Below are positions 48,316-60,290 of a stretch of 64,000 nucleotides of DNA, piece after piece. Source of the stretch: Archegozetes longisetosus (Eukaryota; Arthropoda; Arachnida; Sarcoptiformes; Trhypochthoniidae); assembly GCA_018873245.2 (NCBI GenBank), contig JAEMBT020000006.1, forward strand, positions 11,974,387 to 12,038,386. Reading direction: 5' to 3'. Below the pieces are notes generated by a model. That model was not told the origin of the DNA, did not search any database, and saw only the letters and a list, made by a program, of their open reading frames with translations. Position 1 is the stretch's first letter; each line of letters opens with the position of its first letter. The translations under genes were made by a program, and so were the position numbers.

Positions 48316-51300
48316 TTATGCCAGTAATTCTTTGCCAAGGAACGAATTTGGAAATCTCCTAACAATAAATTTTCTGATTTCTTCAAAGACTAGAATATAG
48401 AAGAAAAACGGAACTGCACTCAACCAAACCCGACCGATCACCGGTCCTGTCCGCAACACAGTGTTCAAGCCGGGAGTATAACAGAAAAGTACCGCCAATG
48501 CGGTCTCGAATACTATACTCCAGTTTAAGACCCAATTCCTGTTTAAATAAACAATTCAAAAAACTTAGAAATCTTATATTTAGCTGAATTTTAATCTAAT
48601 GAATACCCCATTCCTTGTTGAAAATTAGATAATCTTCTAGTTTTACACACAATCACATCAATCCATTGAACTACAACTATAGCAATAAAGTATGAACTTT
48701 GAGCTATGATTTGCAATTCTTGTCTATCATCATAGGTCTAGATGAAAATATATTAAGTAATTATTGAGATCTTCGTAAAGTTAATCAAGTCAAATCATTA
48801 CATGAACATCTCCAGCCGAATCGGTCACATTTTGCTTGGAATCATCCCAAGAGACTCTCAATTGCCATAAATCTAGAGGATTAAAGCCTTCATGTTGAAG
48901 CGCAACAAAGTATCCCAAATAACCGGCTGCCGTCTCGATTGCTCCGACCATAAAGTAAGCCCTGAGTAACAATTTTCCGGTGACTAACTTATCGGTTAAA
49001 GGATTCCTTGGTGGCAAATTCATGATATCTGATTCTGCCTTTTCGTAGGCCAGAGCAATCGCTGGAACCATATCAGTACCCAAACATATCAACAATACTG
49101 TGATTGTTCCGATAGCGAGCGGAAATCCAAATATAACATATATTATGAACGGATAAAGTGTTGTTACACTACCAGCCATAATATATGAAACAGTTTTCTT
49201 CATGTTATCAAATATTCTTCGACCCTCTTCTACGCCGGTCACTATTGTAGCGAAATTGTCATCGAGTAGTATCATGTCTGCCGCTTGTTTTGATACCTCG
49301 GACCCTAATTAGACATAGAATTTTTCAGAATTTAAATGGACTTTTTCCCACAAAACTAAGCTTTAAATAGCCAATGGCTTATCAAAACCTTGAAGGTCTT
49401 TGTTATGCTCGATATCTTTTATACCATATTATAAATTTAAAACTCTTGTGTATTATAAAAACTCTAATGCTTAATTTTTTGCTAGAAACGAGCCAAATAT
49501 TCTTATTTTGGTTCTTAATGCGATGATCTTTATGTATATCTGAGAATTTAAATATTGAACGCCAATCATATAACTACCTGTTATACCCATAGCTATACCA
49601 ATGTTAGCTTTTTTAAGAGCAGGTGAATCATTGACTCCATCACCAGTTACGGCAACAATTTGTCCCAAAAATTGACAGTTTTCAACAATTCTCAGCTTCT
49701 GTTGTGGTGATGTTCGAGCGAATACTATCTCTCGATAATCATTTAATACTTCCCTTAAGTCTTCGTCATCCATTTCTGCCAATTCGTCTCCTGGTACCAC
49801 AATTGATGCCGTATTTCCGCGAACCACATAATCAACAGTAGGCATTGATATACGAGTAGATCTTCGATGAGAATGAGAGAAAATTCCGACAGATTTCGCA
49901 ATAGCTTGAGCTGTAATCGGATGATCGCCCGTAACCATAATTACTTTGATTCCAGCACTTCTGCATTTACGTACTGCTTCCGGAACTGAAGGTCTAATAG
50001 ATTGAACCAAATGAAGAACAAAAGATTTTTTTTACATATTTTCCCAAATATTTTTGGTGAATTGAATGAACAGTTAAGAAATATTGAATAGAGTGGAAAT
50101 GTAATTATGACTATCGAATATATTTTAAATACCTCGGAGGATCGATCATGGCTATTAGACCGAGAAATCTAAAGTTTCCTAAAGTAAAGTCATTTTCTTC
50201 ATCTAAATTGAATTTATAGTCTGGTGGAAATTGTGTGAACTCATAATCACAGAAAGCTATGACTCTTTCACCCATTGATCCCAATTCACGATAAGTTTCT
50301 TCAAACTCTCTAATATATCGATCGTCCATATCTACAGTCTGTCCATCATGAGTAATTATTGTCGAACACAGTTTGATAATCCTTTCTGGAGCACCTTTCA
50401 TTACCAGAAAAAAGTTAGACATCGAACCATCCTTTGTGTTAGACTCTGCGTCACTATTTTTATGAATCGAAAATTGGTATTTATAGGTAGAACTGAATGG
50501 CTTTTCTGCAACCTTCGGATACTTTGCTCTATAATCAACAACAGGACCAGTAACTGATTCCATGAATCGCAAAATTGCTGTTTCGGATGCATCTCCAGCA
50601 CAGCTTCTTTTCATGATATCTTGATGTTCATCCATGAATTCAGCTCTTGAACAGAGACGACAACAGCGAGCGTAGGCTTCCCAACAACTAGGTACCTGAT
50701 TCATATCTTTTTCGACTTCATCCTTATTATGACTAACTCGATATGTATTACCAGCCAAGTAGCAGTGTTCGACAGTCATACGATTCTGTGTTAGTGTTCC
50801 AGTCTTATCGGTACATATAGTTGAAGTGGAGCCTAATGTTTCAACTGCTTCCAGGTTTTTGACTAAACAGTTTTTTGATGCCATTCGTTTTGCTGTTAGA
50901 GTGAGTGCTACTGTAAGCGCCGGCAGCAATCCTGATTAGTTAAAGTAAAACCATTTTTAAAATCATTTTCTCTCAATAGTTATTAAATACTGAATCTTAT
51001 AAATGCTATGAACGACGCGTTAAGGATTATTATTGATTACCTTCAGGAACATTACCAACTGTTATACCAATCATGAAAATGAATGCCTGGAAGAACGACG
51101 AACCAAAGCCTGGATCAGAAACAAACAAAATTATGACAATGAAATGTCACTTGAGAACTTGTGAGTTGAAAAATTTCCGAAAGTCTATTTATACCTAAAG
51201 CTATCCCAAAAAATACGAGGCCACTGCCCACAGCAATAATTGTAATAATTTTTACGAATCTGTCAATTTCTTTAGCAATCGGTGTTTTTTCGTTCTTAAT

Positions 51301-54300
51301 ATTAGAAACCAGTTTAGCGATGTTCCCCATAACTGTATTATCTCCGGTTGCGACTGCAATACCATAACCATTTCCATCGACACAATTAGTTGAGAAAAAT
51401 GCGAGATTTTTGGCTTCGAGTGGTGACGCGTGTCCAGCATCTGGAGATCGTAAGAGTGGATCTGATTCTCCTGTTAGCGAAGAATTATCGACTTTCATGC
51501 CCTCAGATTTGATTACACGTATATCTGCTGGTACCCTATCTCCTGCTTTACAAAAAACTAGATCGCCAACAACTATTTGGTCAGCAGGAATCAGCTTTTT
51601 GTTTCCTTCACGAATTACATAAGTTTGCTATGAAGTAAAGTTGAGTCATTGAGAAGATATCTGAATAATTGTAGCTCAAGCCAATTATACGCGGTGAGTA
51701 TTGGGCAAAGCATACTCATTCACGATGTGGCTTTACTATTGGATGAGGTATGTATTGCTGTAAATCACTCGGTCTCTGGTTAAGTTTAAGTTAGATAATA
51801 ATGAAAAAGGTAAACCTAACCTAGGTTAAAATTTGCAAAGCATTACTGTGTGATTTACAAAAGCACTTATGCTTCTTTTATAGTAAAGCCCACAATGCTT
51901 TATTATCAGCTTTAGGTAAAATATTTTTGAATGAATGTAATTTGTATGCAATTTCGATCATCATTGAGCATAACTTATCATTTGAATGAACTGAATATGA
52001 AGCTATCACCAAATCGTTGCGACACAGGCTGACCAATAATTAGTTAAGCTTAGTACACAATGTAAGGTGTTTCATATGTCCATTTCTAAGGTACCGACGT
52101 TTAGAATTATCAAGAGAATGTTCGAAAGATGAAGAATAGAGGACAAATTATGCTTTTGTCTCGTTCGAAAATAATTGACTTATGAAAACCTCTATGGAGT
52201 GCACTGTAAGATCCCATTATGCTCAAAAATAATCAAGTCTAACACATTTAAAATTTAATCAAACATCTGTTCAAATTATTTGAAAATCCAGTAGTTAAGC
52301 CTTAATCTGAACGAGATTGGTCGCATTTTAGATCTGCAGGCTACTGAGAATAAAATGCTCTGTTTAATGAAATAGCCCCAAAACAGGTTTTATATCCCCC
52401 AAAGTGTCATTGTAATAATCCACGCAACTTCATATTTAGAATAAAATTTTAAAATATTATTTTCATTGATAGTAACTATTTAAATTGATTTAAATAATTA
52501 AATTACATATCACCTCTGATGTAATTTATACATTAAAGATATATGTATTTTGAAGATACAATGCTTGTAGAAGAAGCGTTAGCTGAAGAAGCGGTACTTA
52601 AAACTTAATCAAATCATCCTGAAACACTGCAATAGTACAAGCAAATCCAATATAAACATGATTTATTTATCATCATCAACTGATCTATGATAAAAAAGAT
52701 GATAATGAGATGATTTATATTGATTCTGCTTGTATTGTTGTATAGTTTCAGGATGATTCGATTAAGCTTCAGGAACCGCTTCTTCAGATAAAATGATGAT
52801 ATTCATGGTGGTAGTGATGGCAGCAGTGTCCATCTAAGGAATTTTTATTTGAAATTAACCTCAGAACCTGCGATTGCAAGTATGCAAATTGTAAATTTAC
52901 ATGCGATAATATACCAATTATCCCTGACTAGAGATTTTTCATTCAGAGGCTTACTGCAGCCTGCAGATCTAAAATGCGACCACGAAATTTACACAATGCT
53001 AAACATTATTTGAACTAAATGTGAATGTTTATCATCAATTACTATAAAGACTATTGATTGCTAGCGGCAAAATATTTTATATTTAATGCAGGCATAGGAT
53101 AGCGTATTTGAGCTAAGCACCATAGAATCGAATGATAGTTATGATTACCGGTGGTATCATATTCTTAAATGAATCGAAGACTTTGGAACTGCTGGCCTGT
53201 TGGTAGTATGAAAAAGTGCCTGTTATGATGACGACCAGCGCTAATACGATTCCCAAATAGTACTGCAATGAAATTACTGAGAATGATTAGATAATTTCTT
53301 ATTTGATTTATAAATGTATTTACTTGTAATTATATATATATAGATATCTTTTTACTTTAATTTTATTGTACTTTTTAATGGTATGTTATTATTTGTTATT
53401 AAGATCTTGGTCGTTAATATATATCTTTATGGTTTAGTTGCTTTTGTTTAATTTACAACTAAAATAAAGTTCCCGAGAGCTTGCGAAATGCAATGCAGTT
53501 GAGTGTTTTGAGAGGCGTCAATTTGTAAGCTTATATTATAAGTTTGCATTTCATAGCTTAAGTAATAATAGTAATTATAAGCATATATTCAATGCATAGC
53601 TCAATACAAAGTACACGTCCTTCTAAGTGGAGAGCACACAGAAAGGGGAAATTTCATGACTAAAACATCAAATTTAGTATCCATTGATTCTATTATTCTA
53701 CTCGTCATTTTAAAACTAACGTTAACTTAACAATTAGTTTTCGCGATTTACTGTTAAAATCTGATATGTTTCTACTTTTCTAAATGGAGAACAATGAAAG
53801 TTTGATAAAAAAATTGAAAACTACTTACATCTTGAGCTACTTTTTCAAGTGCATACGAGATAAAGCTAGCTACCGACGCAAACCATAACAATAAAGCGAA
53901 ACCTCCAGTCATTCTAAACAATGAAAAATTGTCAATTTTTTAAGTACTAGTATTTGACTTACTCTCTAATATATAAAAGCCACCAAGGAGTTTGTTTGGG
54001 AGGTGTGAAAGCGTTGGGTCCATCTCGCTTCAGTCTTAATTCAGCTTCACTATGACTCAACCCTTTTTCCAAATCCGTATGAAGCTTCTCACTCAATTGA
54101 GTCAATGATAACAAATGTTCGGTTATTTTCACATCTTTGGCCAAATCTATACTTGACTCTTGGTTAGTCTGATAGTAGATGGAGAATAGAATAATTAAAT
54201 TTCTTAAATATAAGAAACTGAACAATTATTTTGAACTTTTAAAGAAATAAATTTATAGATACCTTTTTGTTTTTCTTACGAAAAGGCACAAATTTAGGCA

Positions 54301-54421
54301 ATTTTAGATGAACTCCTTTTTTGATAGTCTTAATGTCATCGTTGGGTAGAGTAGAGGCAGTTATTTGTTGTGGATATTGCCCATTATTTGAATCAATATC
54401 CAAAGCTGCTGAACGCGGCAT
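48316..54421 (-). CDS. Na+/K+-ATPase alpha-like P-type pump, gene D (B/D type)
   Basis: Eleven exons: 54421-54263, 54168-53963, 53913-53829, 53262-53149, 51627-51195, 51109-51041, 50931-50133, 49993-49578, 49304-48802, 48737-48607 and 48538-48316. Phases agree and give 1045 residues. Intron positions are identical to gene B. Seen: TGES, M4 NVPEGLL, Asp397 in [36 protein letters not shown]8 [13 protein letters not shown]5 reads GSVTTLYPF and M6 LICLGTDM, so Glu779 is Thr and Asp804 is Cys. It has [12 protein letters not shown] where the others have [12 protein letters not shown]. The beta-subunit contact loop reads DSAGDVH, one codon shorter than its sisters, so SYGQ and the following Trp are lost. 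The coding frame is whole. As with A and B, ATP hydrolysis looks possible and classical Na+/K+ exchange unlikely. Confidence 0.92.
51628..53148. other. 1.5-kb intron of gene D carrying inverted repeats
   Basis: Between exon 4 and exon 5. Besides the long hairpin at 52584-52788 it has a weaker inverted pair near 51715-51770 and 51850-51900 (GGCTTTACTAT and TGTAAATCAC on one side, complements on the other), probably a decayed MITE. Confidence 0.55.
52584..52788. repeat. Long hairpin (arms ~90 bases) in an intron of gene D
   Basis: Arms 52584-52673 and 52694-52788 are inverted copies; AATCAAATCATCCTGAAAC on the left matches AATCGAATCATCCTGAAAC on the right minus strand, and both outer ends read TGAAGAAGCGGT. 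The loop is only about 20 bases. As intronic sequence it would be transcribed into a near-continuous double-stranded stem. Confidence 0.75.
53263..53828. other. Intron of gene D, nothing recognised
   Basis: 566-base AT-rich intron between exons 3 and 4, with a short TA run near 53330-53342. Confidence 0.6.
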
Positions 54422-56880
54422 TACTTACGAACGAATCAAGTTTAATCAAAATTTGTGTGCACTAAGTCACTCTTCACTCAGTGTTAACTGACATCCAATT
54501 TGAAGTTTTCCTTTAGTTTTTATTGTTTCAATTAGCTTTAGGTGTGATATGATCGGAGTCGTATATAAGTTTATTGGGCAATTAAACCAACATGTGCTGA
54601 TAATCATAGTCATTACAATAATATTTTTATGTTTGGTCATTCACTGTGTGTTGGAATCGTTCATCAAATTATTATACTTTCTCCAAAAAAGTATTTTACT
54701 CTAATAAATTTCTAAAATACTTTATCGTCTCGTCATTTAAACTTCATTACTTTTTATTTCAAGTTTGAGTCATATAATAAGCAAACATATATTTAATATT
54801 TTATTAGTTATTCTTTTATACAGAAATAGTTGTATTAAGGCTTGAATGCTTTTATAACTAGTAACTTATACTTAAATGTATTATTTTCTTTATATATACT
54901 TCTAATTATAAACTTTATCTTTCAAATTATAAATTTTTACCAGATCAAAGATCTTTTTGAATAACTGCTTTCTGTACTTTTTGACGTATTCCTTTTATTT
55001 TGTTATTATTACACTAAAATTGATATGAGACCTTATACAATCTCGGAAAAGTAATTGTTAAAGTCTATAAAATCTTTGCAAACATGAAGGAACAAATTTT
55101 TAGGAACTTTCGAAAACATTTCCGTAACGCTAGTTGAGATACTGTTATAATTAATTAATTTGAATCCTTTTGCGAATCCATGAAGTATTTGAAATACATT
55201 ATCAAGAATAGAGAATTTGCTGAGTAATAGTGACGCCTAAGCTATTTCAATGTTATTTTCAACTCAATAGAAATACAGTGCAACTGTGCATCTGACACCC
55301 GCACCTGCGGTTCCTTACAGACATCCGCTCACTTCAGCCGGTATGGGTTAGGGTCTTGTGGGTGTAGCTGGATGCGGTTGATAGAATATTGCAAGATGCA
55401 TCCATCTAAAATATAATTTGATCAGGCCTTCATCGACTTCAAGATCACGGATAAAGTTTTGCATTGCTTCACAGCAATAATTAACCCAAATATTGCTCAT
55501 TATTGTACATTTTTTTGTTCAATTATTGATGTCTCAACATTCTCAATTGAGAAACAATCAATTCACGTAAAGATAGCAACAGATTAGACTAATATCTGAT
55601 GAAAAATGGCTACAAATAAATAAATAATTTATTAACGCAAATTGAATTGACTCTAACAAACACACAGAAACTATTTTTCAGTGTAGTAAAAAGTTAATTG
55701 TAACTTTGGTTAGGCCAACCAATTATTGTACGAAAAAATGCAAACATATTTATTAAAAACAAAAAGTCCTATTCAGACTTTCGTTCGATCAACTTGTTGT
55801 CAAACCACTTTTGGTTTTTCAATTTCCAAACAAGATCTTCATTTTTTTGACTATTAATTTTTGTGCGTCACTTAATTTCCCTGAATGTCAAAGTTCGTAG
55901 TTCTCAATTCCTGGAATCCAGTACTAAATATAGAAGAGATTAAATATTTCTTCGAATTAAAATTCAAGGTTTTTTGCTTTTTTATTAAATAAACAGTGGG
56001 TAATTTATAAGTATGCATTGATTGCGTGAACTTGTTTTTCAACTATATTTTTCATTTCCATAAAGAACCGAAAAATCCAAGAATTAAAATAGATTTAAAC
56101 TAATACAGCTTGTATGAGCTTAGTTTTGCAAGCAAATACTTACTTACTTTGGATGACTTATCAATTGGATGTAGAAAGTTACAGCAACTTTAACGACTCT
56201 TCAGATTTATAGATATCCTAAACTTCTTTGCGTCACAGTTTTATCGGATAAAACTTTGTTCACATTTTGAAATATATCCTACAATTGTATTTGTAGCAAT
56301 TAAAATTGCATATATATTATATCTACATTAATATTACATATCCTTCAATACAAAAGAATATCGTTTATAGTATTTTTAATGCTGCTGTCATTATATCTAA
56401 ACTTTTATATATTATATAAAGAATTTATGTTGCGTTACAAGAACTTAATTAATTAGAGAATACTTTTAAAAAACATCTAAAGTAAGAAAAAATCGGATTT
56501 TTCTTCCATAAATATTGGATATGTTAATTTATAATGTTAATAAAAGCTAATCTGATAAAAAGGTTTTGACGAAAAATATTGCTAGCATATTGTCTCTCAT
56601 AATTAATACTTTAAATAGTTGGTAGATCGCTTATAAAAAGAAGCAAACCTTGAAACTCATCTATAATTTACAATAATAATATTTATCGTTAGTAACTTAA
56701 TTTACGTTAATTTTCAAGCCACTCACTGATATTGATCTTGAAAATAAAAATTTACTTTCTCTAGGAGGAAAAATTCTTCTGAAAGTAATAATACAAAGCA
56801 GGAATTCAGAAAAGATTTCAGCCTTTAACGTAACATTTACTTTGAAAGGTATATTTAGCATGTTAGTTTTTCCTCTTTAA
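54422..56880. other. Intergenic between gene D and the ELOVL gene
   Basis: Divergent promoters must sit here: gene D is read leftward, ELOVL rightward. A GC-richer patch at 55285-55390 (GACACCCGCACCTGCGG, TCAGCCGGTATGGGTTAGGG) contains short complementary pieces (CATCTGACACCCGC against the complement of GTGGGTGTAGCTGGATG) but no recognised gene. The rest is AT-rich. Confidence 0.45.
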
Positions 56881-56883
56881 AAG

Positions 56884-56930
56884 TTTATAAAAACGAGTAT
56901 CTCGACTAAAATTGTGTGGACTAAGCAACT
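56884..56930 (+). promoter_or_regulatory. Putative TATA promoter of the ELOVL gene
   Basis: TATAAAA at 56886-56892 is followed by GAGTATCTCGACTAAAATT. The same block is kept in all three ELOVL pseudogene copies (near 59745, 61775 on the minus strand, and 62528), although their coding parts are wrecked. Position about 130 bases before the start ATG fits a core promoter with a transcription start near 56915. Confidence 0.5.
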
Positions 56931-57020
56931 GTGAAAAACTTGAAGCTTCTTAACATGACATTAATATGATTTTATAAGTTTGTTTTAAAGAAAAACACGT
57001 TAAATGATATTTTGATTAAA

Positions 57021-58042
57021 ATGAGTAGAATACAATCTATGAGTGATGGCTTTTCATTTTCGGTAATTAAATACTATTTACATCAGTTTTGGATCGAAGA
57101 ATGCGATCCGAGAACTAAACATTACTTTATAGTTAGTGGAGGACCAGAAAAGATGATTTTTGTTATGTGTCTTTGGTTATTGTTTGTCACAAAAATCGGT
57201 CCAAATTTGATGAAAAATCGGAAACCATTCGAGTTGAGAAAAGTAATGTTAGTCTACAATATATTTATGGTAATATCAAACGCTTATTTCTTTGTGCTAT
57301 CCATTCAATGGCTTGATTATGGTAAACGATTATTCGAGTTTGAATTTTCTTCGAAAAGTGATTCATCAGAAGAAACAAAACTAGTTATCGATCAAACTGT
57401 AAACTACGGTATCACGAAATTAGTTGATTTATTGGACACAATATTTTTCGTGTTACGTAAAAAGAATTCTCAAATTACCTTTCTCCACTTATACCATCAC
57501 TTCATGGTTCCAGTTCTCGGTTAGACATTCTTTTATTTTCCATAAGAATTCATTTTTTCCAAAATATTTTATTTTTTCAAATTTTCGATGTTCATGAAAT
57601 TTTTGATGTTCAGTAAAATAGTATATCTTTTCGATATAGCGTGGGTTGTATTAAAGATTGCGCCCACTGTACCACCCATTTCCGTGTTCGCAATCTTGAA
57701 TACTTTGGTTCATGTAATCATGTATTCGTATTACGCTTTGACTGCTTTCGGTCCGAGAATACAAAAGTATTTGTGGTGGAAAAAGTACATTACAATTATT
57801 CAGTTGATACAATTCGGTCTCTTCATAACTTATGGTTTATTCACCGTTTTCTTGAGCTCTGGTTATCCTCCAGTACTTTATTGGACAGGTTTGATTAAAC
57901 TGTCAGACATTTAATCGCAAAACTTTAATTTCTTTATTTGTACTCACTTTCAGGTTTTTCTCAGCCCATAATCTTTTGGTGTCTATTCTATCAATTTTAT
58001 AGAAAATCTTATGATGCGGGTCAAAATAAAAAAATTGAATAA
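57021..58042 (+). CDS. ELOVL-family very-long-chain fatty acid elongase, intact
   Basis: Three exons, 57021-57519, 57640-57888 and 57954-58042, with GT-AG introns and agreeing phases; 278 residues, normal for the family. It catalyses the condensing step (3-ketoacyl-CoA synthase) of fatty-acid elongation in the ER membrane. Seen: N-terminal cytosolic part, GPNLMKNRKPFELR before the first conserved helices, KLVDLLDTIFFVLRKK at 133-148, the histidine box HLYHH at 156-160, [19 protein letters not shown] at 187-205, the [14 protein letters not shown] loop, and a C-terminal FYRKSYDAGQNKK that could serve as ER retrieval. The start is the ATG of MSRIQSMSDG. AATAAA at 58038-58043 overlaps the stop codon. 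Specificity for chain length or desaturation cannot be read. Three broken copies follow downstream. Confidence 0.93.
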
Positions 58043-58985
58043 AGTTATTTAAAATTATTTTTTGACATTTTAACTATTTGAACACAACCATTAATTAAGT
58101 TTGAAAACTCTGATGATTGAATGATCTCTAATAGTGACAAATACTTAATAGCAATAACATGTGAAAGCTTGTCCCAAAGAAGTGAACAAGTTAAAACTTT
58201 TTTCTAAAAGATAACAAAATTTCAATCATAAACTGAACTTAGTTTGGAACTTTAGCCGCAATATGATTTTGCTTTTCCAAACTTCTTCAAACATCTTACT
58301 TCTTAGTTTGGATTCTGGGTTTGAATAAATTGATTAAATCAAACAAAAATAATTTTTTGTGAAAAGTGAAGTTAAAATAAGTCATGAAAACAAATTAATA
58401 GAATAATAATAATGAGTGAAAACAAAAAACAATCAAAAAGTGCTTCAATAAAAAATCTATCAAAATAAATAATGTTATGTTTTCAAAAATGCCTAAGTAT
58501 GCATGAAAAGAATTATTTAATTTGCATGTATTATAAAAGTTTGTACTACGAGATTAGAAGTGATGAAAAGTTTGAAAAAGACTCTTACGTGACTCATACA
58601 CTTCACATTAAAATTGTCCTTATGCTTTTAAAAAACTAATTGTGCACTTCTTTGAGATAAGCTTTCATATAATCTACTTATTAGTATAACTAAATCCTAT
58701 TAACTTTTGTATAAAGCTTCATTTAGTATATAAACTTTGACTTCCACTAATTCTATATAAAACTTAATCATCGAACTTAGGTAGAGAACAAACTAAAATA
58801 AAACCTCTGCAATATTAAAATCTTTATTGATATTTTCAATGTGTTATTATTCTTAGAGAAATTTTCCCTTTGGAGTAGTTGTTAGCATCAAATTCATTAT
58901 CAGTATCATGAAAATTAGCATAAATTAAATTTTAAACGATAAATATTATTGTGAATTCTAGATGAATTTCGAGATTTGCTATGTG
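58043..58985. other. Intergenic between the ELOVL gene and its first broken copy
   Basis: AT-rich, no gene recognised. Confidence 0.5.
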
Positions 58986-59483
58986 AAAGTGATCCTTCAA
59001 CGGTGATACTTCGAAGTTTCGAAACAAACTTTTCATAAAACAGTTTCAAAACATAGAACTTAGTAGAATAAACTTTCAAAGAATAAAGTTACAAAAGCCT
59101 TATTTCGATGTCCTAATAATAACAATAAAACTCATTTTATTTTACAAAAGATAAAATTTTCAAATCTTTATTAAACAACGGATTAAGAAGCCGATTAATC
59201 GATAATAGAAAATATTAATATAGTCAAAATTTAAGCGATAAAATGAATTCTTATTTTCAAGTGAGACTTGTTATTTAATTATTTAACAATTGTGTACACA
59301 CATCAATCGATCGATTTCTTAATGAAGATTTGAAAGTTAGATCTCTATAAAAAAAATAAAATGGGTTTAATTACATTATTAGGGCTTCAAAATAGTATTT
59401 TCTAAACTCTATACTTCGAAAATTTATTTTTCTAAACTTTACATTTCGAAACTTCAAAGTATCACCGTTGACAGATCACTTTT
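58986..59483. mobile_element. Long-TIR MITE, copy 1
   Basis: Ends match inverted: AAGTGATCCTTCAACGGTGA on the left, AAGTGATCTGTCAACGGTGA on the minus strand of the right, continuing through CGAAGTTTCGAAA. A second copy of the whole element, including its interior, is at 61911-62414. It sits just upstream of the first ELOVL pseudogene at a point where the intact gene's upstream region (near 56625) has no insertion. About 498 bp, non-coding. Confidence 0.85.
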
Positions 59484-59519
59484 GAATAGATCGCCCAATT
59501 TAGGAGGAACAAAGCATTG

Positions 59520-60290
59520 AAATTTATCTAAAATTTACAATATCACTTAACGTTTGCAACTCGAAATTATGCTTAATTTCAAGATATTTACTGATAATGA
59601 ACTTGAAGCTAAAAATTTGTCCAAAAGGAAGATTCTCCAAGAATGACAATTCAAAACAATTGTTAAGAAAAGTTTCTGCCTTTAATGAAACATTGAGATT
59701 AAAAGATATATTCAGCATGTTGTTTTCCTCTTTTAAAGTATATATAAAAATGAATATTTCGACTAAAATTATATAAACTAAGGAACCGTTAAGGCACGCT
59801 TTATTTGATGTTCATTTGATTTTATAAGTTTTTTTAAGAAAATACATTGAAATTATATTTTAATTAAAATGAGTAGAATACAACCTATTGAGTGATGGCT
59901 TTTCATGTGAGACAATTAAATACTATTTACATAAGTTTTGTATTTAAGAATGTGATCTGAGAACTAAACATTACAGTTAGTGGGGGCCAGAAAAAATGCT
60001 CTTTGTTATGGGTCTTTGATTGTTGTTCGTCACAAAAATTGGTCCAAATTTGATGAAGGATTGGAACCGTTTGAGTTGAGAAAGTTAATGTTAGTCTACA
60101 ATATATTTATGGTTATACTAAACGCTTATTTTTATGTGCCGTCCATTCGATGGCTTAATTATGGCAAATGATAATTCAAGTTTGAGTTTCCATCACGTTA
60201 AGACACTTCAAAAGAGGCTATTAGTCATCGATCAGGCTGTGGTTTGTGTCTACACAAAGTTTATCGATTTACTGGACACCATATTCTTTG
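59520..60290 (+). pseudogene. ELOVL pseudogene 1: promoter, 5' UTR and most of exon 1
   Basis: From about 59520 the sequence follows the upstream region of the intact ELOVL gene, then its ATG at 59869 and exon 1. Early stops appear (after MSRIQPIE, again after WLFM), yet later stretches remain readable: FELRKLMLVYNIFMVILNAY and a damaged LLDT. Homology stops at 60290, exactly where a TA-flanked transposon begins. It is a segmental copy because promoter sequence is included. It is the left arm of a palindrome with pseudogene 2. Confidence 0.88.

Noticed and set aside
14189..54421. SERCA or plasma-membrane Ca2+-ATPase identity for the pump genes
   Set aside because: The order and wording of motifs ([28 protein letters not shown](T/A)[16 protein letters not shown]) and the M7-M10 layout are those of the Na+/K+ (IIC) group.
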